A DNA stretch of 37,269 nucleotides from CAZCTC01 sp964501335 (GCA_964501335.1 CAZCTC010000076.1:1-37269); one strand, 5' to 3'. Counted from the stretch's first letter, positions 7,336 through 16,333 are shown. Translations and numbers: made by a program. The notes: generated by a model not told the origin, from the letters alone.

Positions 7336-9144
7336 CTACGAAGCCACCAGATCTTTTTTGATCTGCTCGGCCGATTTCTGATTGTGAATCACCGGCAGTA
7401 ACACATGGAACTCACTGCCCGGACAGCTCTTCTCATCATAGCCGGGACTCTCCACCCAAATCCGTCCCCCGTGCGCCTCGACAATACCCCGCGCAATCGA
7501 AAGTCCCAGTCCCGGCCCGCCCCCTTTGAATTTGGTCCGTCCGGTCGAATGGAGCGCCACGGCGCCGGTACGATAAAACTTGGTAAAAATCAGCTCCCGC
7601 AAATCCGGCGCAATGCCGATCCCGGTATCGCGGACCACCACTTCAATAAAAGGTTCGTCGTTTTCCGGAATGCCGTTATCCTCCAGCAACCGCCCGAAAA
7701 CAGTAACGGCCCCGCCATCTGGAGTATATTTGATCGCATTGGTCAACAAATTGTCGAAAACCTTGCTCAAAGTCTCCGGATCGGCATCGATCTCCGGCAA
7801 TGCCCGCAAAGGATCCACCGTCAAAGAAATCTTCCGCTCGGCCAGCGCATCCTGTAAATTCCGCTCCAATGTCTCAAAAATAACCCGCAATGAAACCTTT
7901 TCAATGGCCAGTTCCAATGTCTGACTGTCGATCTTGACCATATCCAGCATACTGTTCACTAACTCGTGCATCCGTTTGGAGCCGTTGACGATCCCCATAA
8001 CGTACTGTTGATAAGAAGGATCTTCCTGAATGGCCGGCACGTACATCAGCATCTGGCTGAACCCTTTGATCAGGGTCAAAGGTGTGCGCAGTTCGTGAGA
8101 AACCACCTGAATGAAATCCGATTTATTGCGATTCAACAATTCCAGCTGGTGATAAGCGGTAGCCAGTTCCGCGGTTCGTTCCTGCACCTTCTCTTCCAAC
8201 CCTTCGTAAAGCTGGGCATTGCGAATCGCCACCGCAATCTGACCGGCCAGCGCCGAAAGGATGGAGACATCGCCCTCGGAGAAAGCCGAAGTATACTCGC
8301 TCTGGATATCCAAAACCCCCAGCATCTCCGTCCCCACCAGCAACGGCAAGACCAGCTCTGAACGGGTATCGCGCAAATTTCCCGCCGCCAGATAAACGGT
8401 ATCGGCTTGCGTATCCTGAGTCAGATAGGATTCCATCGTCTCATAGACATGGGCCACGATACTCCGCTCGCTCCCGCGGGGAATAGAAAATTCGGGATCA
8501 AAAGGCTCGATCCCTTCGCTCTGACTGGCCGCCTTCAATCGCACTACCTGTTGAGCCGAATCGAGCTGCCAGATTCCCACAAAACAATAACCGAACTGGG
8601 CCTGAATCAAATGCGCGACCTGCGGCAAAAGAGTGTCCAGATCCAGAATCGAGGTAATCCGGCTGCTCACCTGAGCATTCGTTTCCAGTTGCAAAGTATA
8701 ACGGGAAAGGGAATTGTTCGCCGCATTCAACTGCCCCACCAGCGTTTGCAATCGCTCGCGTTGCTGATAGATATCCAGAAAAACACGGACCTTGCTGAGC
8801 AGAATTTCAGGGACAAAAGGTTTACTGATGAAATCGACAGCCCCGGCATCATAGCCCTTGCGATGATTATATTCATCGGAATAGATGGCGCTGACGAAAA
8901 TGATCGGCAAAGTAGCCGTGCTCTTATTGCCGCGCAGCAATTCGACCAGTTCATATCCGTCCATTTCGGGCATCTGCACGTCCACAATGGCCACAAAGAA
9001 ATCGTGTTCCACGGCCAGTTGCAGTGCGTCGAAACCCGAAGTAGCCGAAAATACTTGAATTTCGAATTTGCGCAGCAATTGCTCCAACGTATAAAGGTTC
9101 TGCGGCTTATCATCGACGATCAAGATTTTGGGCAGTTCTTTCAT
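7336..9144 (-). CDS. REC-GAF-histidine kinase
   Basis: 602 residues, no membrane segment. Order: receiver domain (phospho-acceptor Asp55 in IVDVQMPEMDG, Lys in FISKPF), coiled coil, GAF domain (about 155-315), coiled coil, HisKA with His350 in VVSHELRTPL, and HATPase with N box DNLLTNAIKYT (464-474), G1 DTGIG (506-510) and G2 GGGPGLGL (541-548). The receiver sits at the N-terminus, so this kinase probably takes phosphate or allosteric input from another protein, most simply the three-receiver hybrid kinase encoded just upstream on the same strand. No output domain is present. A 97-bp gap with a long hairpin separates the two genes. The signal sensed by the GAF domain is unknown. Confidence 0.92.
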   Translation of the reverse strand: MKELPKILIVDDKPQNLYTLEQLLRKFEIQVFSATSGFDALQLAVEHDFFVAIVDVQMPEMDGYELVELLRGNKSTATLPIIFVSAIYSDEYNHRKGYDAGAVDFISKPFVPEILLSKVRVFLDIYQQRERLQTLVGQLNAANNSLSRYTLQLETNAQVSSRITSILDLDTLLPQVAHLIQAQFGYCFVGIWQLDSAQQVVRLKAASQSEGIEPFDPEFSIPRGSERSIVAHVYETMESYLTQDTQADTVYLAAGNLRDTRSELVLPLLVGTEMLGVLDIQSEYTSAFSEGDVSILSALAGQIAVAIRNAQLYEGLEEKVQERTAELATAYHQLELLNRNKSDFIQVVSHELRTPLTLIKGFSQMLMYVPAIQEDPSYQQYVMGIVNGSKRMHELVNSMLDMVKIDSQTLELAIEKVSLRVIFETLERNLQDALAERKISLTVDPLRALPEIDADPETLSKVFDNLLTNAIKYTPDGGAVTVFGRLLEDNGIPENDEPFIEVVVRDTGIGIAPDLRELIFTKFYRTGAVALHSTGRTKFKGGGPGLGLSIARGIVEAHGGRIWVESPGYDEKSCPGSEFHVLLPVIHNQKSAEQIKKDLVAS

Positions 9145-9189
9145 CTTCCCTGTCTCCTGTCTGCTGACTGCTACTTTTTATAATCAGAA

Positions 9190-9240
9190 TTTTTATTCAT
9201 TTTTTCGCGCGCCTCCGGCGCGCGAAAAAATGAATAAAAA
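9190..9240. repeat. 24-bp spacer hairpin at the 3' end of the hybrid kinase gene
   Basis: Perfect 24-bp arms (9190-9213 and 9217-9240), 3-nt loop. It begins one base after the stop of the hybrid kinase gene. The T-run precedes and the A-run follows the GC stem on either strand, so it is not a standard terminator. Confidence 0.85.
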
Positions 9241-9241
9241 A

Positions 9242-12200
9242 TTATTTGTACAACCAGACCCGCAGCATAGAAAAGAGCCGATCGACATCCACCGGCTTGG
9301 AAAGGTAATCGCTCGCGCCGGCAGCGATACATTTATCGGCATCGCCCTTCATCGCCTTGGCCGTCAGGGCCAGAATGGGCAAATTGCGGAACTTGACCTG
9401 CGCCCGGATGCGCTGAATCGCTTCATAACCATCCATCCCCGGCATCATAATGTCCATCAGCACCAAATCGATCTCCGGGCGAGTCTCCAGCACTTCCAGC
9501 GCCTTGATCCCGCTGTGCGCAATCGCCACATCAACCCCTTTTTCCCCCAACAGTTTGGAAAGGGCAAAGGCATTCCGCATATCGTCATCGACCACCAGAA
9601 TATGCTTGCCTTCCAACTGTCCTTCCCGGGCGTGCAACTGCTTCTTGAGCAACGACTGCTTGTCTTCAGGCATCTCCGCCACCACCCGGTGCAGAAAGAG
9701 CGCCGTCTCATCCAACAACCGTTCCTGCGATTTGACCCCTTTGATGACGATGCTGTCGGCATGTTTCATCAATTCCCGGCTCTCCGCCTCGGTCAGATCT
9801 TTGCCGGTACAGACAATGATCGGGCAACGATGGATCGAACGATCGGCATCCAGCTGATTCAACAGCTCGAATCCGGTCATATCCGGCAACGTCAGATCCA
9901 GAATCATGCAATCGAAGGGCTGCGTGGCCAGCTGCGACAAAGCCTCCTTGCCGGTCCCGGCCTCGGCAATGACCACATCCCCACCGCTCAACAACGTTTT
10001 GAAACTCTGCCGCAAATTCACATCGTCTTCAACCAGCAGCAGGTTCTTCACCTTCCGCGAAATCATCTCCTCGATCTTATGAAAGACGCCGTCCAACCCT
10101 TCCAGCGTGACCGGCTTGGTGATAAAACCCACCGCTCCCCGTTTCCCGGCATCGTGATTGCCGTCCATCGCCGAAATGATATGCACTGGAATATGCCGCG
10201 TCTCCGGCGTCTGCTTGAGCGCATCCAACACCTGCCAGCCGTTCATTCCCGGCAAATTGAGATCCAGGATGATCGCCTTGGGCTGATACGTCTGCGCCAG
10301 ATGGAACCCCGACTCGCCGTCCCCGGCCACCAGACATTTGAACCCCTTCGCCCGAGCAAAGCTGCGCACCACGCCGGCAAATTTGGTGTCGTCTTCGACA
10401 ATCAACAACACCTTATCGCCCTGGACCAGCGAATCCCGATCATCGGCAATAACCGGCGGCGGCGGCGGCGCATTGGCCGGACGTGAAGGCGGCGGCAACG
10501 GCGTTGACGGTGCCGCAACTGGAGCCGCAACCCGGGCCGCAGACTCCGCCGCTTTGACTTCTCCGCTCGCACCGCTATGCCGCAACGGCAAATAGAGCGT
10601 GAACATGCTGCCCTGTCCGAATTCGCTTTGCAGCCCGATCTCGCCCCCCATCCGGGCCGCCATCTCCCGCGAAATCGTCAGCCCCAATCCCGTCCCGCCA
10701 TATTTCCGGCTGGTACTTCCATCCGCCTGCCGGAAGGCCTCGAACACCACCTTCTGTTGTTCCGGTTTCATCCCGATCCCGGTGTCGATCACGCTGATCC
10801 CCACGGCCTGCTTCGGATCGAGCTTGCGGCAGCCGTTAGGATCGTCGGCCCGCGGCCGCGCAATCCGCAACTGCACACTGCCCTTATCGGTAAATTTGAA
10901 GGCATTGGAAAGCAAATTCTTGATGATCTGCTTGACCCGCTGCTCGTCGGTCTCGATCGTCGCCGGCATCTCTTCGTCCACCACCACCTGGAATTCCAGC
11001 CCTTTTTCCTGGGCCACATGCGCAAACTGAGCCCGCATCGCCTGGATCAGATCCTCGATCGGCATCGGCGCAAAGTGGAACTCCATCCGGCCGGCCTCGA
11101 CTTTGGAAAGGTCGAGAATTTCGTTGATCAAATTCAACAGATCGGTGCCGCTGTTGTAAATCACCTGCGCCGACTTGATCTGATCCGTCGTCAGATTACC
11201 GCCGTCGTTGTTCGCCAGCATCCGCGCCAGGATCAGCAAACTGTTCAACGGGGTCCGCAATTCATGGGACATATTCGCCAGGAACTCCGACTTATACTTG
11301 CTGGCCAACGACAGCTCTTCGGCTTTCCGCTCCAACTCCTGATTCTGCTGATCCAGCAGCGCTTTCTGTTCCTGCAACGCGGCGCTGCTGGCTTCCAACG
11401 CCGACGCTTTCCGCATCAGCTCCCCATTGGCCATCTCCAGCTCGCCCTGCTTCTCCCGCAGCCGCCCCTCAGAAGCGCGCAACCGTTCGGCCTGCACTTC
11501 CAGTTCGCCGTTGGAACGCCGCAGCTGATCTTCCCGGGCCTGTAACGCCTCCGCCTGCGAGCGGGTTTCGCTCAACAACTCATTGATCTTCGTCCGCGCC
11601 TGGGTGGTATTGACCGCCACGGCGATATTTTCCGCTGCTTTCTGCAAAAATTCCATCTGTTGCGCGGTCAACTCCGCCATACTCCCCAACTCAAGCACCC
11701 CGACCGTTCGGTCGTTATAAATCAAAGGCGTTACCACCAACGACTTCAAACCCACTTCCACCAGCCCGGAAGAAATACTGAGATAATCCGCCGGCACCCG
11801 CGTCAAAATCAACGGCAACTTTTCTAACGCCGCCTGCCCCACCAATCCCTCGCCCATCTTAAATTGATTGATGGTATGCTTGCGACGGGTATAGGCATGG
11901 CTGGCCACCAACCGGAAGAGATCCCCCTGGGCCACAAACAAAGCCCCTACGGGAGCCCCCAAATAGAGACAGATCTGCTTAACCACGCCGGCAGCCAACC
12001 CCTGCAAATCCAGCTCTCCCCGCATCCTTTCGCCCAATAAAGCCTGGCCTTCTGCCTGCCAGGCCTGTTCTTCAGCAATCCGCCGGGCCGTCTCAGCCTC
12101 CTCGCGGGCCGCCACCGCCTCTCGCCGCACCGCTTCCACATTTTGGGTCCGTTCGGCAATCTGTTCTTCCAGCACAGTCTGGAAGGATTTCAGCTCCAGA

Positions 12201-12808
12201 TTGACGCCCTGGACCTCGGCGACCCGGGCTTTCTCCACATAAGAATGATAGACTTTGTTGATGACCAGCAAGACACCCATCGCAAAATAGACACCCATCA
12301 CGATGGAACCTGTCACCAGATCAAGCTCGCGGGAAAAATAGACGACAGCCGCCGTGGCCGCCACATTGACCAAAGCCAGAAAAACCATGCTCCAGACCGG
12401 CAGCAGAACGCTCCCCATGATCAAAGCCAGCGGGACCGTCGCCAGCAACATCGCATCGGGCTGGCCGGCGCCGTAATAGACCAACGCATAGCCGCAGGCC
12501 GAAATCCCGCCACAGAGCGCCATCGAACCGATCTTGAAATAACGGCTGCGCGCCGTCAGGTAAGTAAAAAGACAATCGCCGATCAAAAACAGCAGCGTCG
12601 GCTGAAAAGTCTGGATATTGGGATAGTTCATGGTCAGGATCAGCACCGCGCCGATGCCCAGGCCGATCGTCAAGGCAAAAACCATCAACAACTGGGCCTG
12701 CCGCCGTTCCCCGGGATCGGTAAGCTTCGAACTCGGCGCAGCGAACCAGCTCCACACACGGGCGAATGAGAGCCTGGAGATCTTTTTCAATTGCGGGCGA
12801 ACTGACAT
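9242..12808 (-). CDS. Membrane GAF hybrid histidine kinase with three receiver domains
   Basis: 1188 residues. N-terminal block of about five to six hydrophobic helices (residues 40-186), coiled coil, GAF domain (264-404), long coiled coil (410-505), HisKA with His515 in MSHELRTPLNS, HATPase with DTGIG (675-679) and GGTGLGL (704-710), a Pro/Ala linker (762-785), then three receivers with acceptor Asp at 849 (ILDLNLPG), 971 (ILDLTLPD) and 1119 (LMDIMMPG). The middle receiver keeps the Lys as IVIKGVKS. This is a phosphorelay hub anchored in the membrane; no Hpt domain is encoded nearby. The start is ATG at 12808 with AGGAG six bases upstream, 16 bp after the preceding gene. The membrane and GAF part closely resembles the kinase-less protein encoded just upstream, suggesting tandem duplication. 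Confidence 0.93.
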   Translation of the reverse strand: MSVRPQLKKISRLSFARVWSWFAAPSSKLTDPGERRQAQLLMVFALTIGLGIGAVLILTMNYPNIQTFQPTLLFLIGDCLFTYLTARSRYFKIGSMALCGGISACGYALVYYGAGQPDAMLLATVPLALIMGSVLLPVWSMVFLALVNVAATAAVVYFSRELDLVTGSIVMGVYFAMGVLLVINKVYHSYVEKARVAEVQGVNLELKSFQTVLEEQIAERTQNVEAVRREAVAAREEAETARRIAEEQAWQAEGQALLGERMRGELDLQGLAAGVVKQICLYLGAPVGALFVAQGDLFRLVASHAYTRRKHTINQFKMGEGLVGQAALEKLPLILTRVPADYLSISSGLVEVGLKSLVVTPLIYNDRTVGVLELGSMAELTAQQMEFLQKAAENIAVAVNTTQARTKINELLSETRSQAEALQAREDQLRRSNGELEVQAERLRASEGRLREKQGELEMANGELMRKASALEASSAALQEQKALLDQQNQELERKAEELSLASKYKSEFLANMSHELRTPLNSLLILARMLANNDGGNLTTDQIKSAQVIYNSGTDLLNLINEILDLSKVEAGRMEFHFAPMPIEDLIQAMRAQFAHVAQEKGLEFQVVVDEEMPATIETDEQRVKQIIKNLLSNAFKFTDKGSVQLRIARPRADDPNGCRKLDPKQAVGISVIDTGIGMKPEQQKVVFEAFRQADGSTSRKYGGTGLGLTISREMAARMGGEIGLQSEFGQGSMFTLYLPLRHSGASGEVKAAESAARVAAPVAAPSTPLPPPSRPANAPPPPPVIADDRDSLVQGDKVLLIVEDDTKFAGVVRSFARAKGFKCLVAGDGESGFHLAQTYQPKAIILDLNLPGMNGWQVLDALKQTPETRHIPVHIISAMDGNHDAGKRGAVGFITKPVTLEGLDGVFHKIEEMISRKVKNLLLVEDDVNLRQSFKTLLSGGDVVIAEAGTGKEALSQLATQPFDCMILDLTLPDMTGFELLNQLDADRSIHRCPIIVCTGKDLTEAESRELMKHADSIVIKGVKSQERLLDETALFLHRVVAEMPEDKQSLLKKQLHAREGQLEGKHILVVDDDMRNAFALSKLLGEKGVDVAIAHSGIKALEVLETRPEIDLVLMDIMMPGMDGYEAIQRIRAQVKFRNLPILALTAKAMKGDADKCIAAGASDYLSKPVDVDRLFSMLRVWLYK

Positions 12809-12824
12809 AATTGACTCCTGCCCT

Positions 12825-14246
12825 CTACCGCTTTGGTTGCAGTGCCGCAGCCTTCTCTTCCAGCTCGGCATTCAACGCTTCCAGCTCCGCCTGTTTATCG
12901 CGCAGCCGGCCTTCCGAAGCCCGCAGACTCTCCGCCTGGGCCTCCAGCTCTTCATTGGCGGCCCGCAGTTCTTCTTCCTGCGCTCGCATCTCTTCGGCCT
13001 GCCGCTGCGTCTCCTTAAGCAGAGCATTGATCCGGGCCCGGGTCTGCGCCGTCCCGAAAGCAATTCCGATATTCTCCATGGCTTGCTGGATAAACTCCAG
13101 TTGTACCGGCGTAAAATCGACCAGCGCGCCGATTTCCACCACGCCGATCACCTGATCGGCGTAGATAAAAGGGCAAATAACGAGCGATCGGGGAGAACTG
13201 TCCCCCAACCCTGAAGTCACCAATACATAATCCTGAGGGATCTTGTTGAGCGTAATCATCTGCCGCTCCTGAGCCGCCTGTCCCACCAGCCCCTCGCCCA
13301 CCTTGAACTGTTCCGGTAGCCGGGGATTGGGGATGTAAGCATAGCCGCCCACCAGCGTCAACATCTCCCCTTCCATCACAAAAATCGCCCCCAACGGAGC
13401 ATCCAGATAACGACAGAGATGCCGGATCACATTGTGAGCCAGCGTCAGGATATCCTGTTCCCCCCGCATTGCATCGTTCAATCGCGTATGGCCGACCGTC
13501 TGCCAGACCTGCGTCACCATCGCCCGCCGCGCCGCCTCGGCATCCTGCCGGGCCAGTTCGACGGCCTGATTGCGTTCCGCCAGCTGCGTCTCCAATTCCG
13601 TCTGATGTCGCTGCAAATCCCAGATCATCTGCAACTCCACCAGCCGCGTCTTGTCGAGCGAATTGCGAAACAACGTCACCACAATCAGCAAAACCCCCAT
13701 CGCCAGCAAAAGGCCGGCATTGCGAAAATCCAGCCCTGAAATCGGATTCCCCTGAAGCAACGGCAGCAGAAAAGCCCCGGCCACATTGAAAACCGTGAGG
13801 GCAATCAACCCTCGCACCGGCAGGAAAATCCCCCCGATCACCAGCGCCATAGGAATAATCGCAAAAAGCGGCACGGCAGGATCCTCGGAACCGAAAGCGG
13901 CCCCAAATGCTGTCAGCGCAACCGACACCCCCAATAAAATCCCCCCGATATTATGGAAGCGGGTCCGACAAAGCATATAAGCCAGCAAACAGCCCGGAGC
14001 CAGCAGGCCAAATCCCAACAGGTTGCTTTGCACCGCCCCGCTGGCCATCGCCGGGGCCAGAACCAACAGCCCAACCACACTGAGGACCGTCCCCATCAAG
14101 GCCAGGATCATCGCCAGCCGCACCTGCCGCCGCGCCCCGGATTCATTGACCGAAATATGCGGCTCCGTCATCAGCTGCCAGAACCGCTTTAGATTTTCGC
14201 GCAGGGATAAATGTTGGGGTTTTTCAGTTTGGGGCGCCATTTGCAT
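12825..14246 (-). CDS. Kinase-less membrane GAF sensor with coiled coil
   Basis: 473 residues: six hydrophobic helices (about 42-195), coiled coil, one GAF domain (about 255-400) and a C-terminal coiled coil rich in E, A, Q and L. It ends without HisKA, HATPase or any output. Segments such as KVGEGLVGQAA, FIYADQVIGVVEIG and ESLRASEGRLRDKQAELE match the same parts of the next gene's product, so the two are paralogs. The natural reading is a signal-input partner that forms mixed complexes with the downstream hybrid kinase, to which it is linked by a 16-bp gap. An alternative is a duplicate that lost its kinase part, but the frame ends cleanly and is intact. The start has AGGAGG six bases upstream. 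Confidence 0.85.
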   Translation of the reverse strand: MQMAPQTEKPQHLSLRENLKRFWQLMTEPHISVNESGARRQVRLAMILALMGTVLSVVGLLVLAPAMASGAVQSNLLGFGLLAPGCLLAYMLCRTRFHNIGGILLGVSVALTAFGAAFGSEDPAVPLFAIIPMALVIGGIFLPVRGLIALTVFNVAGAFLLPLLQGNPISGLDFRNAGLLLAMGVLLIVVTLFRNSLDKTRLVELQMIWDLQRHQTELETQLAERNQAVELARQDAEAARRAMVTQVWQTVGHTRLNDAMRGEQDILTLAHNVIRHLCRYLDAPLGAIFVMEGEMLTLVGGYAYIPNPRLPEQFKVGEGLVGQAAQERQMITLNKIPQDYVLVTSGLGDSSPRSLVICPFIYADQVIGVVEIGALVDFTPVQLEFIQQAMENIGIAFGTAQTRARINALLKETQRQAEEMRAQEEELRAANEELEAQAESLRASEGRLRDKQAELEALNAELEEKAAALQPKR

Positions 14247-14400
14247 TCCTTACCTCCTGAAGGTCGGGCCTTAAGCACCGGCCGACTTTAAATTTTTTGA
14301 TCAGTTTTCTACCCATGCGATTGGCATTTCAGCGTCACGCAAAAGGCTTTTGTTCAGTTTGGATCTACGCGCTGGACAGGCAGAGAAAAATTATTTTTAT

Positions 14401-14440
14401 TCATCTTTTCAGCGGCTTCAGAAAGCCGCCGAAAAGATGA
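14401..14440. repeat. Spacer hairpin between cheB and the GAF sensor gene
   Basis: 18-bp arms (14401-14418, 14423-14440) with one A-C mismatch and loop CAGA; inner part GCGGCTT/AAGCCGC as in other copies. It lies in the 271-bp gap 3' of cheB. The rest of that gap shows no gene. Confidence 0.75.
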
Positions 14441-14517
14441 GCTTTTCTTTCTTTTGTTTTTCGGGCTAACCGCATAGGGAGTTATCTTTTCACACCCGCA
14501 ATGCGCGAAAAAACAGT

Positions 14518-15111
14518 CTATCTTCCCTGCAAGGGTCCCGATTTTCCGGTCCCCAACTCGACCAAAACGCGAGCGATCTCAAGCAACGACAACACATAAT
14601 CCACCGGCGTGGCTCTCAGGGCCGCCTCGGGCATATAAGGCACCTCAGCCGTAGCCGGATCCTGCACAATCGCCAACCCGCCATGCGCTTTGATCTGCCG
14701 TAACCCTTCCGCGCCATCCGCATTGGCCCCGGTCAAAATCACCCCGATCAACTGCGCCCCGTAGACATCCACCGCACTCTCAAATAAAACATCGATGGAA
14801 GGCCGGGTGTAATTCACCTTTCCATCGATCGAAAGCGAAAAAGTATGATCGGCTTCGATCAACAGATGGTAATTAGATGGCGCAAAATAAACATGGCCGG
14901 GCTGCACCAAAGCCTTCTCATCGGCTTCCTTCAAAGTCAGGGCGCATTTACGGGCATAATAGACTACAGCCGGCCCCTTTTGCCAGGGATGCAAATGTTG
15001 CACCACAATCAACGGCAAAGGATAATTCGCTGGAAAAACCGGCAGGATCTGCGCCAGTGCGGCGGACCCGCCGGCCGACGTGCCGATTACCACCGCTGCA
15101 TAATTCCCCAT
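14518..15111 (-). CDS. cheB: CheB-type protein methylesterase lacking a receiver domain
   Basis: 197 residues, only the catalytic domain. The Ser-His-Asp triad is visible: Ser12 in GTSAGGS, His39 in VVQHLHP and Asp132 in TGANADGAEG. CheB removes methyl groups from glutamates on chemoreceptors; classical CheB has an N-terminal receiver that activates it by phosphorylation, absent here. The start is ATG at 15111, five bases after the cheR stop, with a G-rich ribosome-binding site overlapping that stop; a longer upstream frame exists only inside cheR. It is tightly coupled to cheR and followed by sensor kinases rather than by cheA/cheW or receptors. Its substrate may be the GAF/coiled-coil sensors, which is inference. 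Confidence 0.9.
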   Translation of the reverse strand: MGNYAAVVIGTSAGGSAALAQILPVFPANYPLPLIVVQHLHPWQKGPAVVYYARKCALTLKEADEKALVQPGHVYFAPSNYHLLIEADHTFSLSIDGKVNYTRPSIDVLFESAVDVYGAQLIGVILTGANADGAEGLRQIKAHGGLAIVQDPATAEVPYMPEAALRATPVDYVLSLLEIARVLVELGTGKSGPLQGR

Positions 15112-15116
15112 CCCCC

Positions 15117-15941
15117 TTACCCCAAACGCTTTTGATAAATCTTCTCGTGCGCATCGATAACCCGGAAATAACTCTCGATGGGGGAAAATTCCAGCGTCTC
15201 TTTGGTCCCCAGACACAAAAAGCCGCCGTGCAGAAGGCTGTCGGTCAACAGAGTTAAAACGCGATGCTGCAACGTTTTGTCGAAATAGATCAACACATTC
15301 CGACAAAAGATCAGATGGACATCCCCAAAGATCCCATCCGTCACCAGATTGTGATTGGCAAAAGTAATCCGCGCCTTCAACGATTGGTCCATAATGACGG
15401 AATCGTACTGCGCATGGTAATAGTCGGCAAAAGAACGTTTGCCCCCCGATTGCTGATAATTGGCCGTATATTGCCGCATCTCTTTGAGGGGATAAATTCC
15501 CTCGCCGGCTTTCTGCAGGGCCAGATCGTTAAAATCGGTGGCAAAAAGGGTCGCCCGATCGTAAACGCCCTCTTCCTGCAACACAATGGCCAGCGAATAA
15601 ACCTCTTCGCCCGTCGCACAGCCGGCCACCCATACTTTGACAAAGGGGTACGTTTTTAAATAAGGCACCACACGTTCCCGCATCGCGCGGTAAAAATCGG
15701 GGTCACGAAACATTTCGGTAACGGTGATCGAAAAATCGAAAATAACCAGCCTGGCAAAGGCCTCGTCGTGCAACAGAGGCGGGATCATATCGCTGATCCG
15801 GGCATAGTTGGTCTTCGCCAGAAGATGCCGCAACCGCCGCTTCACGGTCGCCCGGGCGTAGTTGCGGAAATCGTAGCCGTAACGTTGGAAGATGGCGGCT
15901 AAGAATAAGTCGATCTCGATGTTTTCCAGATCTTCTGTCAT
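15117..15941 (-). CDS. cheR: CheR-type protein-glutamate O-methyltransferase
   Basis: 274 residues. The N-terminal all-alpha domain (1-75) is followed by the SAM-dependent methyltransferase fold: TVTEMFRDP (73-81) at the junction, motif I AGCATGEE (106-113), LFATDFN, and IFCRNVLIYFD. CheR transfers methyl groups from S-adenosylmethionine to receptor glutamates. The start is ATG at 15941 with GGGAG eight bases upstream; a TTG five codons earlier is a weaker option. It is the first gene of the signalling locus, under a near-consensus promoter. No chemoreceptor gene lies in the window. Confidence 0.94.
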   Translation of the reverse strand: MTEDLENIEIDLFLAAIFQRYGYDFRNYARATVKRRLRHLLAKTNYARISDMIPPLLHDEAFARLVIFDFSITVTEMFRDPDFYRAMRERVVPYLKTYPFVKVWVAGCATGEEVYSLAIVLQEEGVYDRATLFATDFNDLALQKAGEGIYPLKEMRQYTANYQQSGGKRSFADYYHAQYDSVIMDQSLKARITFANHNLVTDGIFGDVHLIFCRNVLIYFDKTLQHRVLTLLTDSLLHGGFLCLGTKETLEFSPIESYFRVIDAHEKIYQKRLG

Positions 15942-15989
15942 TGAAGCATCTCCCAAAGGCCCGAGGTTCTATCCCACCTCTAACGACTC

Positions 15990-16018
15990 ATTATAAAAGC
16001 AAATCTCACCCATGGCAA
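15990..16018 (-). promoter_or_regulatory. Near-consensus sigma-70-type promoter of the cheR-led locus
   Basis: On the minus strand: -35 TTGCCA (16018-16013, five of six), a spacer of exactly 17 bp, and -10 TATAAT (15995-15990, six of six). Expected start about 15983, giving a leader of about 42 nt before cheR. Best promoter in the window. Confidence 0.75.
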
Positions 16019-16071
16019 ACCCTACCGCGAAGGGGTAAAAAGATATCGCCGAGGCGGATCTGGAAAAGGGC

Positions 16072-16109
16072 TATGTTTTCGTGCGCATAAGAATGCGCAC
16101 GAAAACATA
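16072..16109. repeat. Spacer hairpin, GTGCGCAT stem type
   Basis: Perfect 17-bp arms (16072-16088, 16093-16109), loop AAGA. The inner stem GTGCGCAT/ATGCGCAC and the loop resemble the copy at 24863. It lies in the 440-bp gap between divergent cheR and GH114 genes. Confidence 0.8.
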
Positions 16110-16151
16110 AACAAAAAACCGCTCTGTGCGGTTAGTCTGGAAAAAAAGCCC

Positions 16152-16187
16152 ATCTTTTCGGCGGCTTTCCGAAGCCGCCGAAAAGAT
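16152..16187. repeat. Spacer hairpin, GGCGGCTT stem type, with conserved tail
   Basis: Perfect 16-bp arms (16152-16167, 16172-16187), loop TCCG. It is preceded by 'TCTGGAAAA...AGCCCAT', which also precedes the hairpins at 30260 and, in altered form, 30552. Confidence 0.8.
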
Positions 16188-16300
16188 AAATAAAAAACTC
16201 TCTCCCCCCAGCCCGCGCGTCGTATTTGACCGGGAAAAGATCATTTGCGGGACGTTACAAGGCCGAGCCCTTACTATAGGGGCCTATTTTCAGGACAGCC
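16188..16300 (+). repeat. Conserved repeat tail, long form
   Basis: Follows the hairpin at 16152. Contains CTCTCTCCCCCCAGC, CCGCGCGTCG, ATTTGCGGGACGTTACAAGG and a terminal block ending in CAGGACAG. The same blocks occur in the same order at 30294-30470 and, reversed, at 37083-37232. Confidence 0.7.
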
Positions 16301-16305
16301 CCCCT

Positions 16306-16333
16306 TTGCAGGAGCAAAAAGATCCCCCATAAT
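16306..16333 (+). promoter_or_regulatory. Possible promoter of the GH114 gene
   Basis: -35 TTGCAG (16306-16311), 16-bp spacer, -10 CATAAT (16328-16333), just after the repeat tail. Match is moderate. Confidence 0.4.

Noticed and set aside
14247..14517. A c-di-GMP or other riboswitch in the leader of the GAF sensor gene.
   Set aside because: No match to a riboswitch core I know beyond the spacer hairpin at 14401-14440.
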